DNA of 36,207 nt from JBDRLH01 sp043813215 (GTDB lineage Bacteria; Patescibacteriota; Minisyncoccia; Minisyncoccales; JAQTPW01): positions 1 through 36,207 of the forward strand of contig JBDRLH010000003.1 of assembly GCA_043813215.1 (NCBI GenBank). The letters are read 5' to 3'. A program made the translations under genes and the position numbers. The notes under the pieces are model-generated. The model made no database searches. It was given only the letters and a program-made list of their open reading frames with translations, and was not told where the DNA came from. Of this stretch, positions 7,395 to 15,134 are shown in pieces (the stretch's first letter is position 1; each line of letters begins with the position of its first letter).

Positions 7395-8126
7395 ATGCCG
7401 GAACTCCCGGAAATAGAAACAATCCGCCGCCAGTTGTCAGAAAAAATTGTTGGTAAAAAACTAGAAGGTAAAAAAATAACGGGAGTAAGGAGAAGAGCCA
7501 AGATTTTAATGATTGATTTTGCTGGCGGCCGAAGTTTGGCTTTCCATTTAAAACTTACCGGCCAATTAATTTTTAACGGACAACCTTCGCGCCATACGCG
7601 CAAGGTTTTTAATTTTGATGACAGGTCCCGGCTGGTTTTTAATGATATGCGTAAATTTGGTTGGTGGAAAGAATTAAAAGAAACCAAAACCATGGAAAAT
7701 AAGTTCGGCCCCGAAGCCTTAGATGTAAAATCGGATACTTTTTCTGAACTTTTGCACCGCCGGCCTAATGCCAAAATCAAGCCGCTTTTAATGGACCAAA
7801 AATTCATCGCCGGCATAGGCAATATTTATTCAGACGAAATTTTATTTGTTGCAAAAGTTCATCCTATGCGCCGCGCAAAAACGCTGTCCAGAAAAGAAAT
7901 CAAGAAAATTTTCCAAAATATCAAAAAAATTCTTAAAAAAGCTATTAAGTATCACGGCTCGTCAGTGGAAAACTATATCGACGCTTGCGGGAAAAAAGGA
8001 GGATTTGTTAAATATCATAAAGCTTATCAAAGGGAGAAAAAAGAGTGCGGTCGTTGCGGCGGGATTATAAAAAGAATAAAAATAGCCGGAAGATCGGCTT
8101 ATTTTTGCGGAAAGTGCCAAATTTAA
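7395..8126 (+). CDS. mutM: Formamidopyrimidine-DNA glycosylase (Fpg/MutM), shortened N-terminal domain
   Basis: A bifunctional glycosylase/AP lyase that removes 8-oxoguanine and formamidopyrimidines. The catalytic N-terminus MPELPEIETIRRQL (Pro2, Glu3) is intact, as are the LKLTGQL strand, the H2TH region (KPLLMDQKFIAGIGNIYSDEILF), the GGFVKYHKAYQRE segment and a C-terminal four-Cys zinc finger (CGRC...CGKC). Length is 243 aa against the usual 265-275. The missing part lies between VGKKLEG and KKITGVRRRAK, where about 25 residues carrying two strands of the N-terminal beta-sandwich are normally found. All catalytic and DNA-recognition motifs I can identify remain, so it is likely still active. 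It follows the receiver gene by one base. Confidence 0.92.
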   Translation: MPELPEIETIRRQLSEKIVGKKLEGKKITGVRRRAKILMIDFAGGRSLAFHLKLTGQLIFNGQPSRHTRKVFNFDDRSRLVFNDMRKFGWWKELKETKTMENKFGPEALDVKSDTFSELLHRRPNAKIKPLLMDQKFIAGIGNIYSDEILFVAKVHPMRRAKTLSRKEIKKIFQNIKKILKKAIKYHGSSVENYIDACGKKGGFVKYHKAYQREKKECGRCGGIIKRIKIAGRSAYFCGKCQI

Positions 8127-8144
8127 TACGTATCGTGTGAATTC

Positions 8145-9080
8145 ATGTTAATTTTTCTTTACGGCCCAGACGCCTTCAGGTCCCAAAAAAAATTGAACGA
8201 AGTGATAGAAAGTTATAAAAAGGTCCATAAAAAAGGACTTGGTTTACGGTATTTTAACGGAGAAAATATTGATTTTAAAGATTTACTTGCCGAAATTCAA
8301 ACCAGCCCGATGTTTGAAGAAAAGAAAGCGTTGGTTTTGAAGAATGTTTTCTCAAATAAAAAATTCAAAGAAGATTTTTTAAAGCACGGGAAAATAATCA
8401 TCAAATCGGATGCCGTCGTCATTTTTTATGAGGCGGGAGAAATTGATAAAAGAGATCAGCTTTTGAAATTTCTAAAAGAGAATGTCGAAGCTCAAGAGTT
8501 TGAATTATTAGCTGGAGAGAAATTGGCGGGCTGGGTAGACAAAAAAATTAAAAATTACGGGGCGGCAATTGAATCGGGTGCCTTAAGAAAGCTTATGATT
8601 TATGTCGGTGATGACCTTTGGCAGATGGAAAACGAAGTTATAAAATTGGTCAATTATGAAAAAAATAAAAAAATTAGAGAAGGAGATATTGATCTTTTGG
8701 TCAAACCGAAGATTGAAAATGACATTTTTGAAACAATAAGCTCTTTAGCCGAAAAGAAGAAAGATAAGGCTTTGTTTTTACTCCACAAACACTTGGAAAA
8801 AGGAGACTCGCCTCTTTATCTGTTGTCAATGATAAATTTTCAATTTCGTAATTTGCTGGCCATCAGGGATTTGATTGATAAAAAAGTGCCTTATTACGAT
8901 ATGCCAAAAAGAAGCGGACTTCATCCTTTTGTCGTCAAAAAAACTTATCAGGCAGTGCAAAAATTTAGTCTTTTGCAGTTAAAAAAAATCTACCAGAAGA
9001 TTTTTCAGATAGATTTGGCTGTAAAAACGGGCAAGATCGGTCAAGAAACGGCTTTGGATCTTTTAATCGCCAGTCTTTAA
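8145..9080 (+). CDS. holA: DNA polymerase III delta subunit (clamp loader)
   Basis: HolA is the clamp-loader subunit that opens the sliding clamp. The 311-aa protein starts with the typical MLIFLYGPDAFRSQKKL (degenerate P-loop position), followed by the FDxxDLLAEIQTSPMFEEKKALVL-type region (ENIDFKDLLAEIQ), the domain II segment DDLWQMENEVIKL (about 155-167), and the C-terminal helical collar with SLLQLKKIYQKIFQIDLAVKTG. Size and order fit the family. It ends one base before the convergent rpsT stop; holA next to rpsT is a common bacterial pairing, which supports both calls. Confidence 0.88.
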   Translation: MLIFLYGPDAFRSQKKLNEVIESYKKVHKKGLGLRYFNGENIDFKDLLAEIQTSPMFEEKKALVLKNVFSNKKFKEDFLKHGKIIIKSDAVVIFYEAGEIDKRDQLLKFLKENVEAQEFELLAGEKLAGWVDKKIKNYGAAIESGALRKLMIYVGDDLWQMENEVIKLVNYEKNKKIREGDIDLLVKPKIENDIFETISSLAEKKKDKALFLLHKHLEKGDSPLYLLSMINFQFRNLLAIRDLIDKKVPYYDMPKRSGLHPFVVKKTYQAVQKFSLLQLKKIYQKIFQIDLAVKTGKIGQETALDLLIASL

Positions 9081-9081
9081 A

Positions 9082-9345
9082 TTATTTTAAAACGGAAATC
9101 GACTTGGCCAAAGTTGATTTTTTTCTGGAGGCGGCGTTTTTTTTGATTAAGCCGGCTTTGGTTGTTTTGTCTATTGCTTGATAAATTTTTGGCAGAAGAT
9201 CTTTGGTTTCTTTTATTTTCTTTTGAGAAATCAAAAGCGTCAATTCTTTTAGGAGTTTTTTTGTTCTGTCTTTTCTCGTCCGGTTGCGTAATTTTCTTTT
9301 TTGACTTTGTCTGAGAGCTTTTTTTGCCGATTTAGTTATCGCCAT
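9082..9345 (-). CDS. rpsT: 30S ribosomal protein S20
   Basis: S20 is a primary 16S rRNA-binding protein. The 87-aa product opens with MAITKSAKKALRQSQKRKLRN, and continues with a lysine-rich triple-helix pattern and the conserved GLIKKNAASRKKSTLAKSI tail (about residues 64-82). Length and basic composition are normal. It runs opposite to holA with a single base between the two stop codons. Its leader on the minus strand is T-poor and contains a candidate promoter. Confidence 0.95.
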   Translation of the reverse strand: MAITKSAKKALRQSQKRKLRNRTRKDRTKKLLKELTLLISQKKIKETKDLLPKIYQAIDKTTKAGLIKKNAASRKKSTLAKSISVLK

Positions 9346-9380
9346 TTTTATTTGTTTTTATTTTTAAGTCAATAATTATC

Positions 9381-9409
9381 TTTTTATCACCTTTCTTTTT
9401 TAAAGTCAA
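9381..9409 (-). promoter_or_regulatory. Candidate promoter of rpsT
   Basis: On the minus strand TTGACT (9409-9404) and TAAAAA (9386-9381) are spaced by 17 bp, giving a start near 9374 and a leader of about 29 bases. The -10 is weak. A second TTGACT lies nearer the gene (9372-9367) without a matched -10. Confidence 0.3.
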
Positions 9410-9428
9410 CTCTGGGTTAGATTCTGAG

Positions 9429-9456
9429 TTGCAAAAAACAAAGAAATGATTATAAT
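9429..9456 (+). promoter_or_regulatory. Likely promoter of the radical SAM gene at 9539
   Basis: TTGCAA (9429-9434) and a perfect TATAAT (9451-9456) are separated by 16 bp. The predicted start near 9462 gives a leader of about 75 bases ending in a perfect AGGAGG (9526-9531). The rest of the 190-bp gap between rpsT and this gene holds the divergent rpsT promoter and no further open reading frame. Confidence 0.5.
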
Positions 9457-9538
9457 TTATCATTAACCGCTCTTTGAAAATTTCACATTTTTAGTGTTTT
9501 TAGATAGGGAATAATTTTTAGAAAAAGGAGGAAGTGTG

Positions 9539-11017
9539 GTGAATGTCTTGCTGGTTTATCCCAATTACCCCGACACCTTCTGGAGTTTTAAGCGGGCCAT
9601 AAACTTCGTCGGCAAAAAAGCTGCATTTCCGCCGCTCGGCCTGCTTACGGTCGCTGCCATGTTGCCAAAGGACTGGAAACTCAGGCTAGTCGATATGAAT
9701 GTGACATCACTAAGGGACAAGGATGTTAAGTGGGCGGATTATGTTTTTATCTCCGCCATGGGAATTCAGGAAAATTCTGTCAGAGAAATTATCAACAGGA
9801 CAAAGGCGCTGGAAAAGAAAATCGTCGTCGGTGGCCCGCTCTTTACGACCGCGCCCGAGCTATTCCCGGAGGTTGACCATCTCGTCCTAAACGAGGCAGA
9901 GATAACACTCCCGGCTTTTTTAGAAGACCTTTCTTTGGGTCGCGCCAAGCGAGTTTATTCTTCCGACAAGCATCCGGAAATTACCGGCACCCCCTTACCT
10001 TTATGGAAATTAATTCATTTACAGGATTATTCCTGTATGAGCATCCAGTACTCCCGCGGCTGCCCGTTTGACTGCGAATTTTGCGACATCATTTTCCTGG
10101 ACGGCCATCGGCCGCGCACAAAAAGTCAGGAGCAAATAATTAGGGAACTGGATTTGCTCTATAATCTCCGTTGGCGAGGTTCGGTTTTTATTGTTGACGA
10201 TAATTTTATCAGCAATAAGAAAAAACTCAAGGAAGAGATTCTTCCGGCCATTATTCTCTGGCAAAAAGAGAAAAAATATCCCTTCTCTTTTCTCGCGGAA
10301 ACCTCGGTCAATTTGGCCGACGATGAAGATCTGATGAATTTAATGGCCGAGGCCGGTTTTAACAGAGTTTTTGTGGGCATAGAAACCCCTAATAAGGATA
10401 GTCTTATTGAAACCGGTAAGACTCAGAACATCAACCGAGATTTGCTAGGTGCCGTAAAAATCCTGCAGAACCACGGCCTGGAAGTGATGGGGGGATTCAT
10501 CTTGGGTTTTGACAACGATAACCCCGATACTATTTTTGTCGACCTGATTAATTTTATCCAAAAAAGCGGCATTGTAGTGGCCATGGTCGGGCTACTTAAT
10601 GCTCCCAAGGGGACGCGCCTATATGAGCGGCTCCATAATGAAAAAAGACTGACCGGAAGTTCCAGCGGCAATAATATGGATTCTTCGCTCAATTTTATTC
10701 CCAAAATAGATCGCGAGATTCTACTTAGAGGATACAAAAGAGTCCTTGAAACCATTTATGCGCCGGAAAAATATTACGCGCGCATAGAAACTTTCCTTAA
10801 AGAATATAAACCAAAGACGAAAAGCAGGATTGACCGGTATCAAATCCAAGGATTCTTTAATTGTCTGCGAATTGTCGGCATCAAGGATAATGGCCGTCGG
10901 CATTTCTGGAAACTTTTTTTGACCGCTCTAGTAAAATACTCTGACGCATTCCCTGCCTTTATCACCCTGGCCATTTACGGACATCATTTCCGTAAAGTGG
11001 TCGCGAATATCTTCTAA
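9539..11017 (+). CDS. B12-binding-domain radical SAM protein (DUF4070-type C-terminus)
   Basis: A 492-aa enzyme with an N-terminal cobalamin-binding-like Rossmann fold (about 1-140), a radical SAM domain and a C-terminal DUF4070-like region. The 4Fe-4S motif CPFDCEFC (C-x3-C-x2-C) follows SIQYSRG, and IVDDNFI, VFVGIETPN and GGFILGFD mark the barrel strands. The usual DxHxxG histidine motif of B12 binding is not seen, as in many members. The substrate is unknown; relatives include hopanoid C-methylases and anaerobic methyl- or cyclase-type enzymes. Tandem GTG codons occur at 9536 and 9539; AGGAGG lies 7 bases before the second, which I chose. C-ending codons look commoner than in neighbouring genes, and it has its own promoter and terminator, so recent acquisition is possible. 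Confidence 0.88.
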   Translation: MNVLLVYPNYPDTFWSFKRAINFVGKKAAFPPLGLLTVAAMLPKDWKLRLVDMNVTSLRDKDVKWADYVFISAMGIQENSVREIINRTKALEKKIVVGGPLFTTAPELFPEVDHLVLNEAEITLPAFLEDLSLGRAKRVYSSDKHPEITGTPLPLWKLIHLQDYSCMSIQYSRGCPFDCEFCDIIFLDGHRPRTKSQEQIIRELDLLYNLRWRGSVFIVDDNFISNKKKLKEEILPAIILWQKEKKYPFSFLAETSVNLADDEDLMNLMAEAGFNRVFVGIETPNKDSLIETGKTQNINRDLLGAVKILQNHGLEVMGGFILGFDNDNPDTIFVDLINFIQKSGIVVAMVGLLNAPKGTRLYERLHNEKRLTGSSSGNNMDSSLNFIPKIDREILLRGYKRVLETIYAPEKYYARIETFLKEYKPKTKSRIDRYQIQGFFNCLRIVGIKDNGRRHFWKLFLTALVKYSDAFPAFITLAIYGHHFRKVVANIF

Positions 11018-11024
11018 ACCAATT

Positions 11025-11054
11025 GGCGGGAGCTATATGTCCCCGCCTTTTTTT
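11025..11054 (+). terminator. Intrinsic terminator of the radical SAM gene
   Basis: GGCGGG (11025-11030) pairs with CCCGCC (11042-11047) around an 11-base loop and is followed at once by seven T (11048-11054). It lies 7 bases after the stop at 11017 and overlaps the last codons of convergent uvrB. Confidence 0.85.
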
Positions 11055-12979
11055 AATTTTTGGATAATGTCTCTTATTTCGGCCGCCCGCTCAAAGTCCA
11101 GATTTTTGGCGGCTTCTCGCATTTCCCTTTCTAAAAGTTTTTTGTCGTTAATGGTCATGAACTCCGAGGCTATTTCTTTTTCTTTTTTTTGGAAGGGCCA
11201 TTCTCTGATGTCTTTTATTATGGTTTTTGGAGTAATGCGATGTTTCTTATTATGTTCTTCCTGAATCTTGCGCCTTCTGTTTATTTCCGAAATGGCCGCT
11301 TCCATTGAATGGGTAACCTTATCGGCATATAAAATTACATGGCCTTGAGTGTGCCGGGCGGCCCTTCCCATGGTTTGGATGAGTGTGGATTTCGACCTTA
11401 AAAATCCTTCTTTGTCGGCATCCAGAATCGCCACCAGCGAAACTTCAGGCAGATCTAGACCTTCCCGCAAAAGATTAATTCCCACCAAAACATCATATTT
11501 TCCTTGCCGCAATTCCTTTAATATTTTAGGGCGTTCCAGCGTTTTTACTTCCGAATGCAACCATTGAGAAGCAATCCCTTCATCGGATAGGTATTCCGAA
11601 AGGGCTTCAGCCAGCCTTTTTGTCAGGGTTAAAGCCAAAATCCTTTGTTTTTTGGCGATATATAATTTTATTTCTTTTATTAAATCTTTGACCTGATTTT
11701 CGGTCGGCCTGATTTCTATGGAAGGCTCGGTCAATCCTGTCGGCCTGATGATTTGTTCAACGACGTTTTGTTTGCCGGCTAATTTTAACTCTTCATCTGA
11801 CGGAGTGGCCGAGACATAAATTACCTGATTTTCTCTTTCTTCAAATTCCGAGAAAGTCAAAGGCCTGTTGTCTATTGCCGAAGGCAACCGGAAGCCGTAA
11901 TCTATCAAAGATTTTTTTCTGGCCCTGTCCTGGTTTGACATGGCGTGAAGCTGAGGAAGGGTCTGGTGCGATTCATCTATAAAAATCAAAAAGTCTTTAG
12001 GGAAGTAATCTGTTAGGGTGTATGGCGCCTGGCCGGGTTTTCTGAATTCCAAATATCTTGAATAGTTTTCAATGCCGTAGCAGAAACCGGTTTCTTTCAG
12101 TATTTCCATGTCATAATTCACTTTTTGCTCCAACCTTTGGGCCTCAACCAGTTTTTTTTGCCTTTTTAATTCTTTTAACCTTTCCTGCAATTCAAGCCGG
12201 ATATTATTAATGGCGATTTTTATTCTTTCCTGCGGAGTAATCCAGAAATGCCCGGGAAAGAGGCAGTAACTGGCAGTTAGTAGTTGGTATTTTGGGGCGA
12301 GAGAAGCCGGAGAAATAAAAATTTTATCTATTTCATTTCCTGAAAATTCTACCCGCAGGATTTTTTCTCCGGTGATTAAGAAAATATCAATATAGTTTCC
12401 CCTGACTCTGAAAATGCCGGGCTTCTGTTCTGTGTCGTTTCTTTGATATTGCAGGGCGATTAGGTCTGATAAAAAATCGTGGCGATTTATTTTTTGTCCG
12501 GGTTTTATTTCCAAAGAAACTTGTCTGTAGTCTTCGGGCGAGCCGATGTTATAAATGCAGGAAACGGAAGCCACGATAATGGCATCTTTTCTTGTTATTA
12601 AATCCTGAACCGCCGCATGGCGCAATCTGTCCAGCTCTTCGTTTATTTTAGAATCCTTTTCAATATAAGTGTCTGTTTGGGGCAAATAGGCTTCGGGCTG
12701 ATAATAATCAAAATAAGAAACAAAATAATGGACGCCGTTTTCCGGGAAAAATTCTTTGAATTCCTGGTAGAGCTGAGCAGCTAGGGTTTTATTATGGGAG
12801 ATTATCAGCGTCGGCTTTTGGATTTTTTCAATGATTTTTGCCATGGTAAAGGTTTTGCCCGAGCCCGTCACCCCCAAAAGCACTTGGTGTCTCACATCAG
12901 CTTTTAAATTTTTAACCAATTGAGCTATCGCAGTCGGCTGATCTCCCGTGGGTTTGAACTTTGATACTAATTTGAACAT
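11033..12979 (-). CDS. uvrB: Excinuclease ABC subunit B
   Basis: UvrB is the damage-verifying helicase-like subunit of nucleotide excision repair. The 648-aa protein is full length: N-terminal FKPTGDQPTAI, Walker A GVTGSGKTFTM (about 38-48), the beta-hairpin region YYQPEAYLPQTDTYIEKDS, DESHQTLPQL (Walker B), helicase motifs VGINLLREGLDLPEV and QTMGRAARH, and a C-terminal UVR motif for UvrC contact (LEREMREAAKNLDFERAAEIRD). No missing parts are seen. uvrA and uvrC are not in the window. The final codons overlap the terminator of the convergent radical SAM gene. No LexA-type box was recognised upstream. Confidence 0.98.
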   Translation of the reverse strand: MFKLVSKFKPTGDQPTAIAQLVKNLKADVRHQVLLGVTGSGKTFTMAKIIEKIQKPTLIISHNKTLAAQLYQEFKEFFPENGVHYFVSYFDYYQPEAYLPQTDTYIEKDSKINEELDRLRHAAVQDLITRKDAIIVASVSCIYNIGSPEDYRQVSLEIKPGQKINRHDFLSDLIALQYQRNDTEQKPGIFRVRGNYIDIFLITGEKILRVEFSGNEIDKIFISPASLAPKYQLLTASYCLFPGHFWITPQERIKIAINNIRLELQERLKELKRQKKLVEAQRLEQKVNYDMEILKETGFCYGIENYSRYLEFRKPGQAPYTLTDYFPKDFLIFIDESHQTLPQLHAMSNQDRARKKSLIDYGFRLPSAIDNRPLTFSEFEERENQVIYVSATPSDEELKLAGKQNVVEQIIRPTGLTEPSIEIRPTENQVKDLIKEIKLYIAKKQRILALTLTKRLAEALSEYLSDEGIASQWLHSEVKTLERPKILKELRQGKYDVLVGINLLREGLDLPEVSLVAILDADKEGFLRSKSTLIQTMGRAARHTQGHVILYADKVTHSMEAAISEINRRRKIQEEHNKKHRITPKTIIKDIREWPFQKKEKEIASEFMTINDKKLLEREMREAAKNLDFERAAEIRDIIQKLKKGGDI

Positions 12980-12996
12980 ATTTATTCTATCCTTTA

Positions 12997-13025
12997 TTTT
13001 TATCCCAAATTAAATTATTTCTCAA
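12997..13025 (-). promoter_or_regulatory. Candidate promoter of uvrB
   Basis: On the minus strand TTGAGA (13025-13020) is followed after 17 bp by TAAAAA (13002-12997). The predicted start near 12990 leaves an 11-base leader before the ATG at 12979. Confidence 0.35.
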
Positions 13026-13059
13026 GCAAAATTTTCTCCGTTTCATTGATTGTGGATAA

Positions 13060-13072
13060 TTGTCCTTGACAA
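13060..13072 (+). promoter_or_regulatory. Short inverted repeat over a possible -35 of the DUF2178 gene
   Basis: TTGTC-CTT-GACAA is a perfect 5-3-5 inverted repeat and includes a TTGACA (13066-13071). A -10 at ideal spacing is not clear (TATAAC at 13086 is only 14 bp away). It has the same arm and spacer lengths as the central part of the dyad centred at 13115. It may be an operator. Confidence 0.3.
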
Positions 13073-13091
13073 GATGTTAGAATAATATAAC

Positions 13092-13138
13092 ATTAAGTTG
13101 GGTCGAGATAACATAGTGTTATAAATAGATAACTTAAT
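13092..13138 (+). promoter_or_regulatory. Nested concentric dyad, probable operator of the DUF2178/XRE operon
   Basis: A central palindrome ATAACA-TAG-TGTTAT (13108-13122) is flanked by a perfect 8-bp inverted repeat, ATTAAGTT (13092-13099) and AACTTAAT (13131-13138). Both dyads share the same centre, 13115, with 8-base asymmetric spacers on each side. It sits 19 bases before the DUF2178 start. Such symmetry suits a dimeric or tetrameric repressor; the XRE protein encoded downstream is the natural candidate. Confidence 0.5.
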
Positions 13139-13157
13139 TATAAAAACAATTAATTAT

Positions 13158-13595
13158 ATGAAAAACGACAAATTTCGTTTAATTCTAATGGCCGTCTTAA
13201 CTCTTCTGGTTTTGGGTGGCGCTATTCTATATGCCATTATGAGCGCCGCTGCCGGAGAAAGAAATTTTGGGGGATTAATTCCCATTTTGGTTCCGGTGCT
13301 TGTAGTTATTTTTATGGCATTCTTTATCCAAAAAAGATACAGGGATATTAAAGAAGGAATGCCCATGGAAGATGAAAGATCCAGAAAAGTCGTCACCCGG
13401 GCCGCAGCCAAAAGTTTTTATTTTTCGCTTTACTGGCTGCTGACTATTTCTTGGTTTGAGCCGTTTTTTGCAAGAGTATTATTCGGCGGAGAAAAATTGG
13501 ACGCCAGCCAGACTGTTGGCGGAGGCATTGCCGGTATGGCCATTTTCTTTTTTATCTTCTGGTTTTATTACGATAAAAAAGGAAAGTTAATTTAA
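13158..13595 (+). CDS. DUF2178-like integral membrane protein
   Basis: A 145-aa protein with four hydrophobic segments (about 7-28, 39-56, 91-108, 118-136), separated by a polar loop containing QKRYRDIKEGMPMEDERSRKV. This charged loop, with the 'DERS' motif, resembles DUF2178 proteins, which are typically encoded next to a small XRE regulator as here. The function of the family is unknown. The stop codon lies inside a 19-bp palindrome that ends exactly at the start codon of the regulator gene, so translation of the two is probably linked. Confidence 0.7.
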   Translation: MKNDKFRLILMAVLTLLVLGGAILYAIMSAAAGERNFGGLIPILVPVLVVIFMAFFIQKRYRDIKEGMPMEDERSRKVVTRAAAKSFYFSLYWLLTISWFEPFFARVLFGGEKLDASQTVGGGIAGMAIFFFIFWFYYDKKGKLI

Positions 13596-13600
13596 CTTTC
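13582..13600 (+). promoter_or_regulatory. Perfect 19-bp palindrome at the DUF2178/XRE junction
   Basis: GAAAGTTAA-T-TTAACTTTC forms perfect 9-bp arms around one base. It contains the DUF2178 stop codon (13593-13595) and abuts the XRE ATG at 13601. As RNA it could fold and hide the ribosome site until a ribosome finishing DUF2178 opens it. As DNA its AAGTT/AACTT core resembles the outer arms of the upstream dyad, so it could be a second binding site for the same repressor. Confidence 0.5.
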
Positions 13601-13801
13601 ATGAAAAACAGGATAAAAGAATTCAGGGCAAAATATGATTTGACCCAAGAGGGTTTGGCAAAGAAAGTCGGCGTAAGGCGCGAAACCATCGTCTATTTGG
13701 AGCAGAATAAATACAACCCTTCGCTTAATCTCGCTCACGATGTAGCCAGGACGTTGAAGGCAACAATTGACGAACTGTTTGACTTTGAGGATAAAAAGTA
13801 A
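13601..13801 (+). CDS. Small XRE-family (Cro/CI-type) transcriptional regulator
   Basis: A 66-aa single helix-turn-helix domain: IKEFRAKYDLTQEGLAKKVGV then RRETIVYLEQNKYNPSLNLA and a short C-terminal LFDFED tail. Size and pattern match the minimal YozG/DUF2178-associated regulators. There is no ligand-binding domain. It probably represses its own operon through the dyads at 13092-13138 and 13582-13600; whether the DUF2178 protein controls its activity is unknown. Confidence 0.9.
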   Translation: MKNRIKEFRAKYDLTQEGLAKKVGVRRETIVYLEQNKYNPSLNLAHDVARTLKATIDELFDFEDKK

Positions 13802-13922
13802 ATAATGGTTCGTCAAGAGACAGACTTTTTGTTTGAAATTTGGTAAAAACAAAGATAGAGCAAAGGAGTAATCTGGCTGAAAGATAAAAAAACTTTTCGG
13901 ACACATATTTATAAATAAAATT

Positions 13923-15131
13923 ATGGATAATATAAATCAGCATTCTAATTTAAGTTTTTACGGTCTGGGCATTGCTCCGGGAATTTTGGCAATCTTAGAG
14001 AAAATTCATTATACGACTCCCACCCCTATCCAGCATCAATCCATTCCCATTGCCATTGAGGGAAAGGATATCGTAGGAATTGCCCAAACGGGCACCGGCA
14101 AAACCTTGGCTTTCGGCATTCCCATGATCCAGCGTTTGGCGATAGCCAAGGGTATGGGATTAATATTGTTGCCGACTCGCGAACTGGCTTTACAAATTGA
14201 TGTGGAGCTCCGTAAAATTGGCAATTCCCTGGGTTTGAGAACTGCAATTTTAATCGGCGGAGTTCCAATAGGCCCGCAAAAAGAAGCCATTAGGAGAAAT
14301 CCTCATGTTATCATCGCCACGCCCGGTCGCCTGATTGACCATTTGCATCAAAGAACGGTCAGTTTGCAAAAGGTGAATATTTTAGTTCTCGATGAATCCG
14401 ATCGCATGCTGGACATGGGTTTTTTGCCGCAGATATCGGAAATTTTAAAAATGGTTCCCAAGAATCGTCAGACAATGCTTTTTTCAGCCACAATTTCTCC
14501 GGAAATAATGAAGATTGCCTCGTCAAACATGAAGTTACCGATTCGCGTTGAAATAGCGCCTGCCGGCACAACGGTTGACAGTGTTTTACAGGATATTTTT
14601 ATAATAGCCAGGGATGCAAAAATGCGCCTGCTTGAAAAAGTTTTGAATCAATACAAGGGTTCGACTCTTATATTCGTCAGAACAAAATACGGTGCGCATC
14701 GTTTGGCCCGAGCCTTAAAAACAATGGGGTATTCGGCGATTGAAATCCATTCAAACTGCTCCTTTGCGCAGAGAAAAAGCGCCTTGGAGGGTTTTAAAGC
14801 TGGCAGATACCGCGTGCTCGTGGCGACCGATATTATGGCGCGGGGAATTGACGTCGTCGGCATAGAATTAGTTATAAATTATGATTTGCCCATGCAGGCG
14901 GAAGATTATGTCCATAGGATAGGCAGGACCGCCAGAGCCGGCAAAGAGGGCCATGCGATTTCTTTTGTCACGCCATCAGAGCAGGGGGAAATTCGGGCGA
15001 TAGAATGGCTGATAAGAAAAAAACTGAACGTTTCCACGCTTCCTGAATTCCCGACTAAGCAATTTGCCAAACCTCGTTTGGTCTATTCCAGTGCAAAATA
15101 TCGCAGACGGAGGTTGGGTCGAAAAAGATAA
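13923..15131 (+). CDS. DEAD-box-family ATP-dependent RNA helicase with DESD motif II
   Basis: RNA helicases of this family unwind short duplexes in ribosome assembly or mRNA decay. The 402-aa protein has all core motifs: Q motif (PTPIQHQSIP), motif I AQTGTGKT, Ia PTRELALQ, GG, Ib TPGRLID, motif II VLDESDRMLD, III SAT, IV LIFVRTK, V ATDIMARGIDV, VI HRIGRTARAG. Motif II reads DESD where DEAD is the rule. A short basic tail (YRRRRLGRKR) may help RNA binding. There is no long C-terminal extension. The 121-bp gap before it shows no clear promoter or RNA gene. Confidence 0.95.
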   Translation: MDNINQHSNLSFYGLGIAPGILAILEKIHYTTPTPIQHQSIPIAIEGKDIVGIAQTGTGKTLAFGIPMIQRLAIAKGMGLILLPTRELALQIDVELRKIGNSLGLRTAILIGGVPIGPQKEAIRRNPHVIIATPGRLIDHLHQRTVSLQKVNILVLDESDRMLDMGFLPQISEILKMVPKNRQTMLFSATISPEIMKIASSNMKLPIRVEIAPAGTTVDSVLQDIFIIARDAKMRLLEKVLNQYKGSTLIFVRTKYGAHRLARALKTMGYSAIEIHSNCSFAQRKSALEGFKAGRYRVLVATDIMARGIDVVGIELVINYDLPMQAEDYVHRIGRTARAGKEGHAISFVTPSEQGEIRAIEWLIRKKLNVSTLPEFPTKQFAKPRLVYSSAKYRRRRLGRKR

Positions 15132-15134
15132 AAA

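Noticed and set aside
11037..11567. Plus-strand open frames opposite uvrB
   Set aside because: Antisense to conserved uvrB motifs and rich in rare-looking residues; no support as genes.
13051..13059. Perfect DnaA box (TTATCCACA on the minus strand) upstream of uvrB
   Set aside because: Only one perfect copy; an exact 9-mer is expected by chance about once in four windows of this size. There is no cluster, no AT-rich unwinding element and no dnaA or dnaN nearby, so an origin is not supported.
13060..13091. Standard sigma-70 promoter TTGACA with TATAAC before the DUF2178 gene
   Set aside because: Spacing is only 14 bp, too short for a confident call; retained only as a possible operator or -35.
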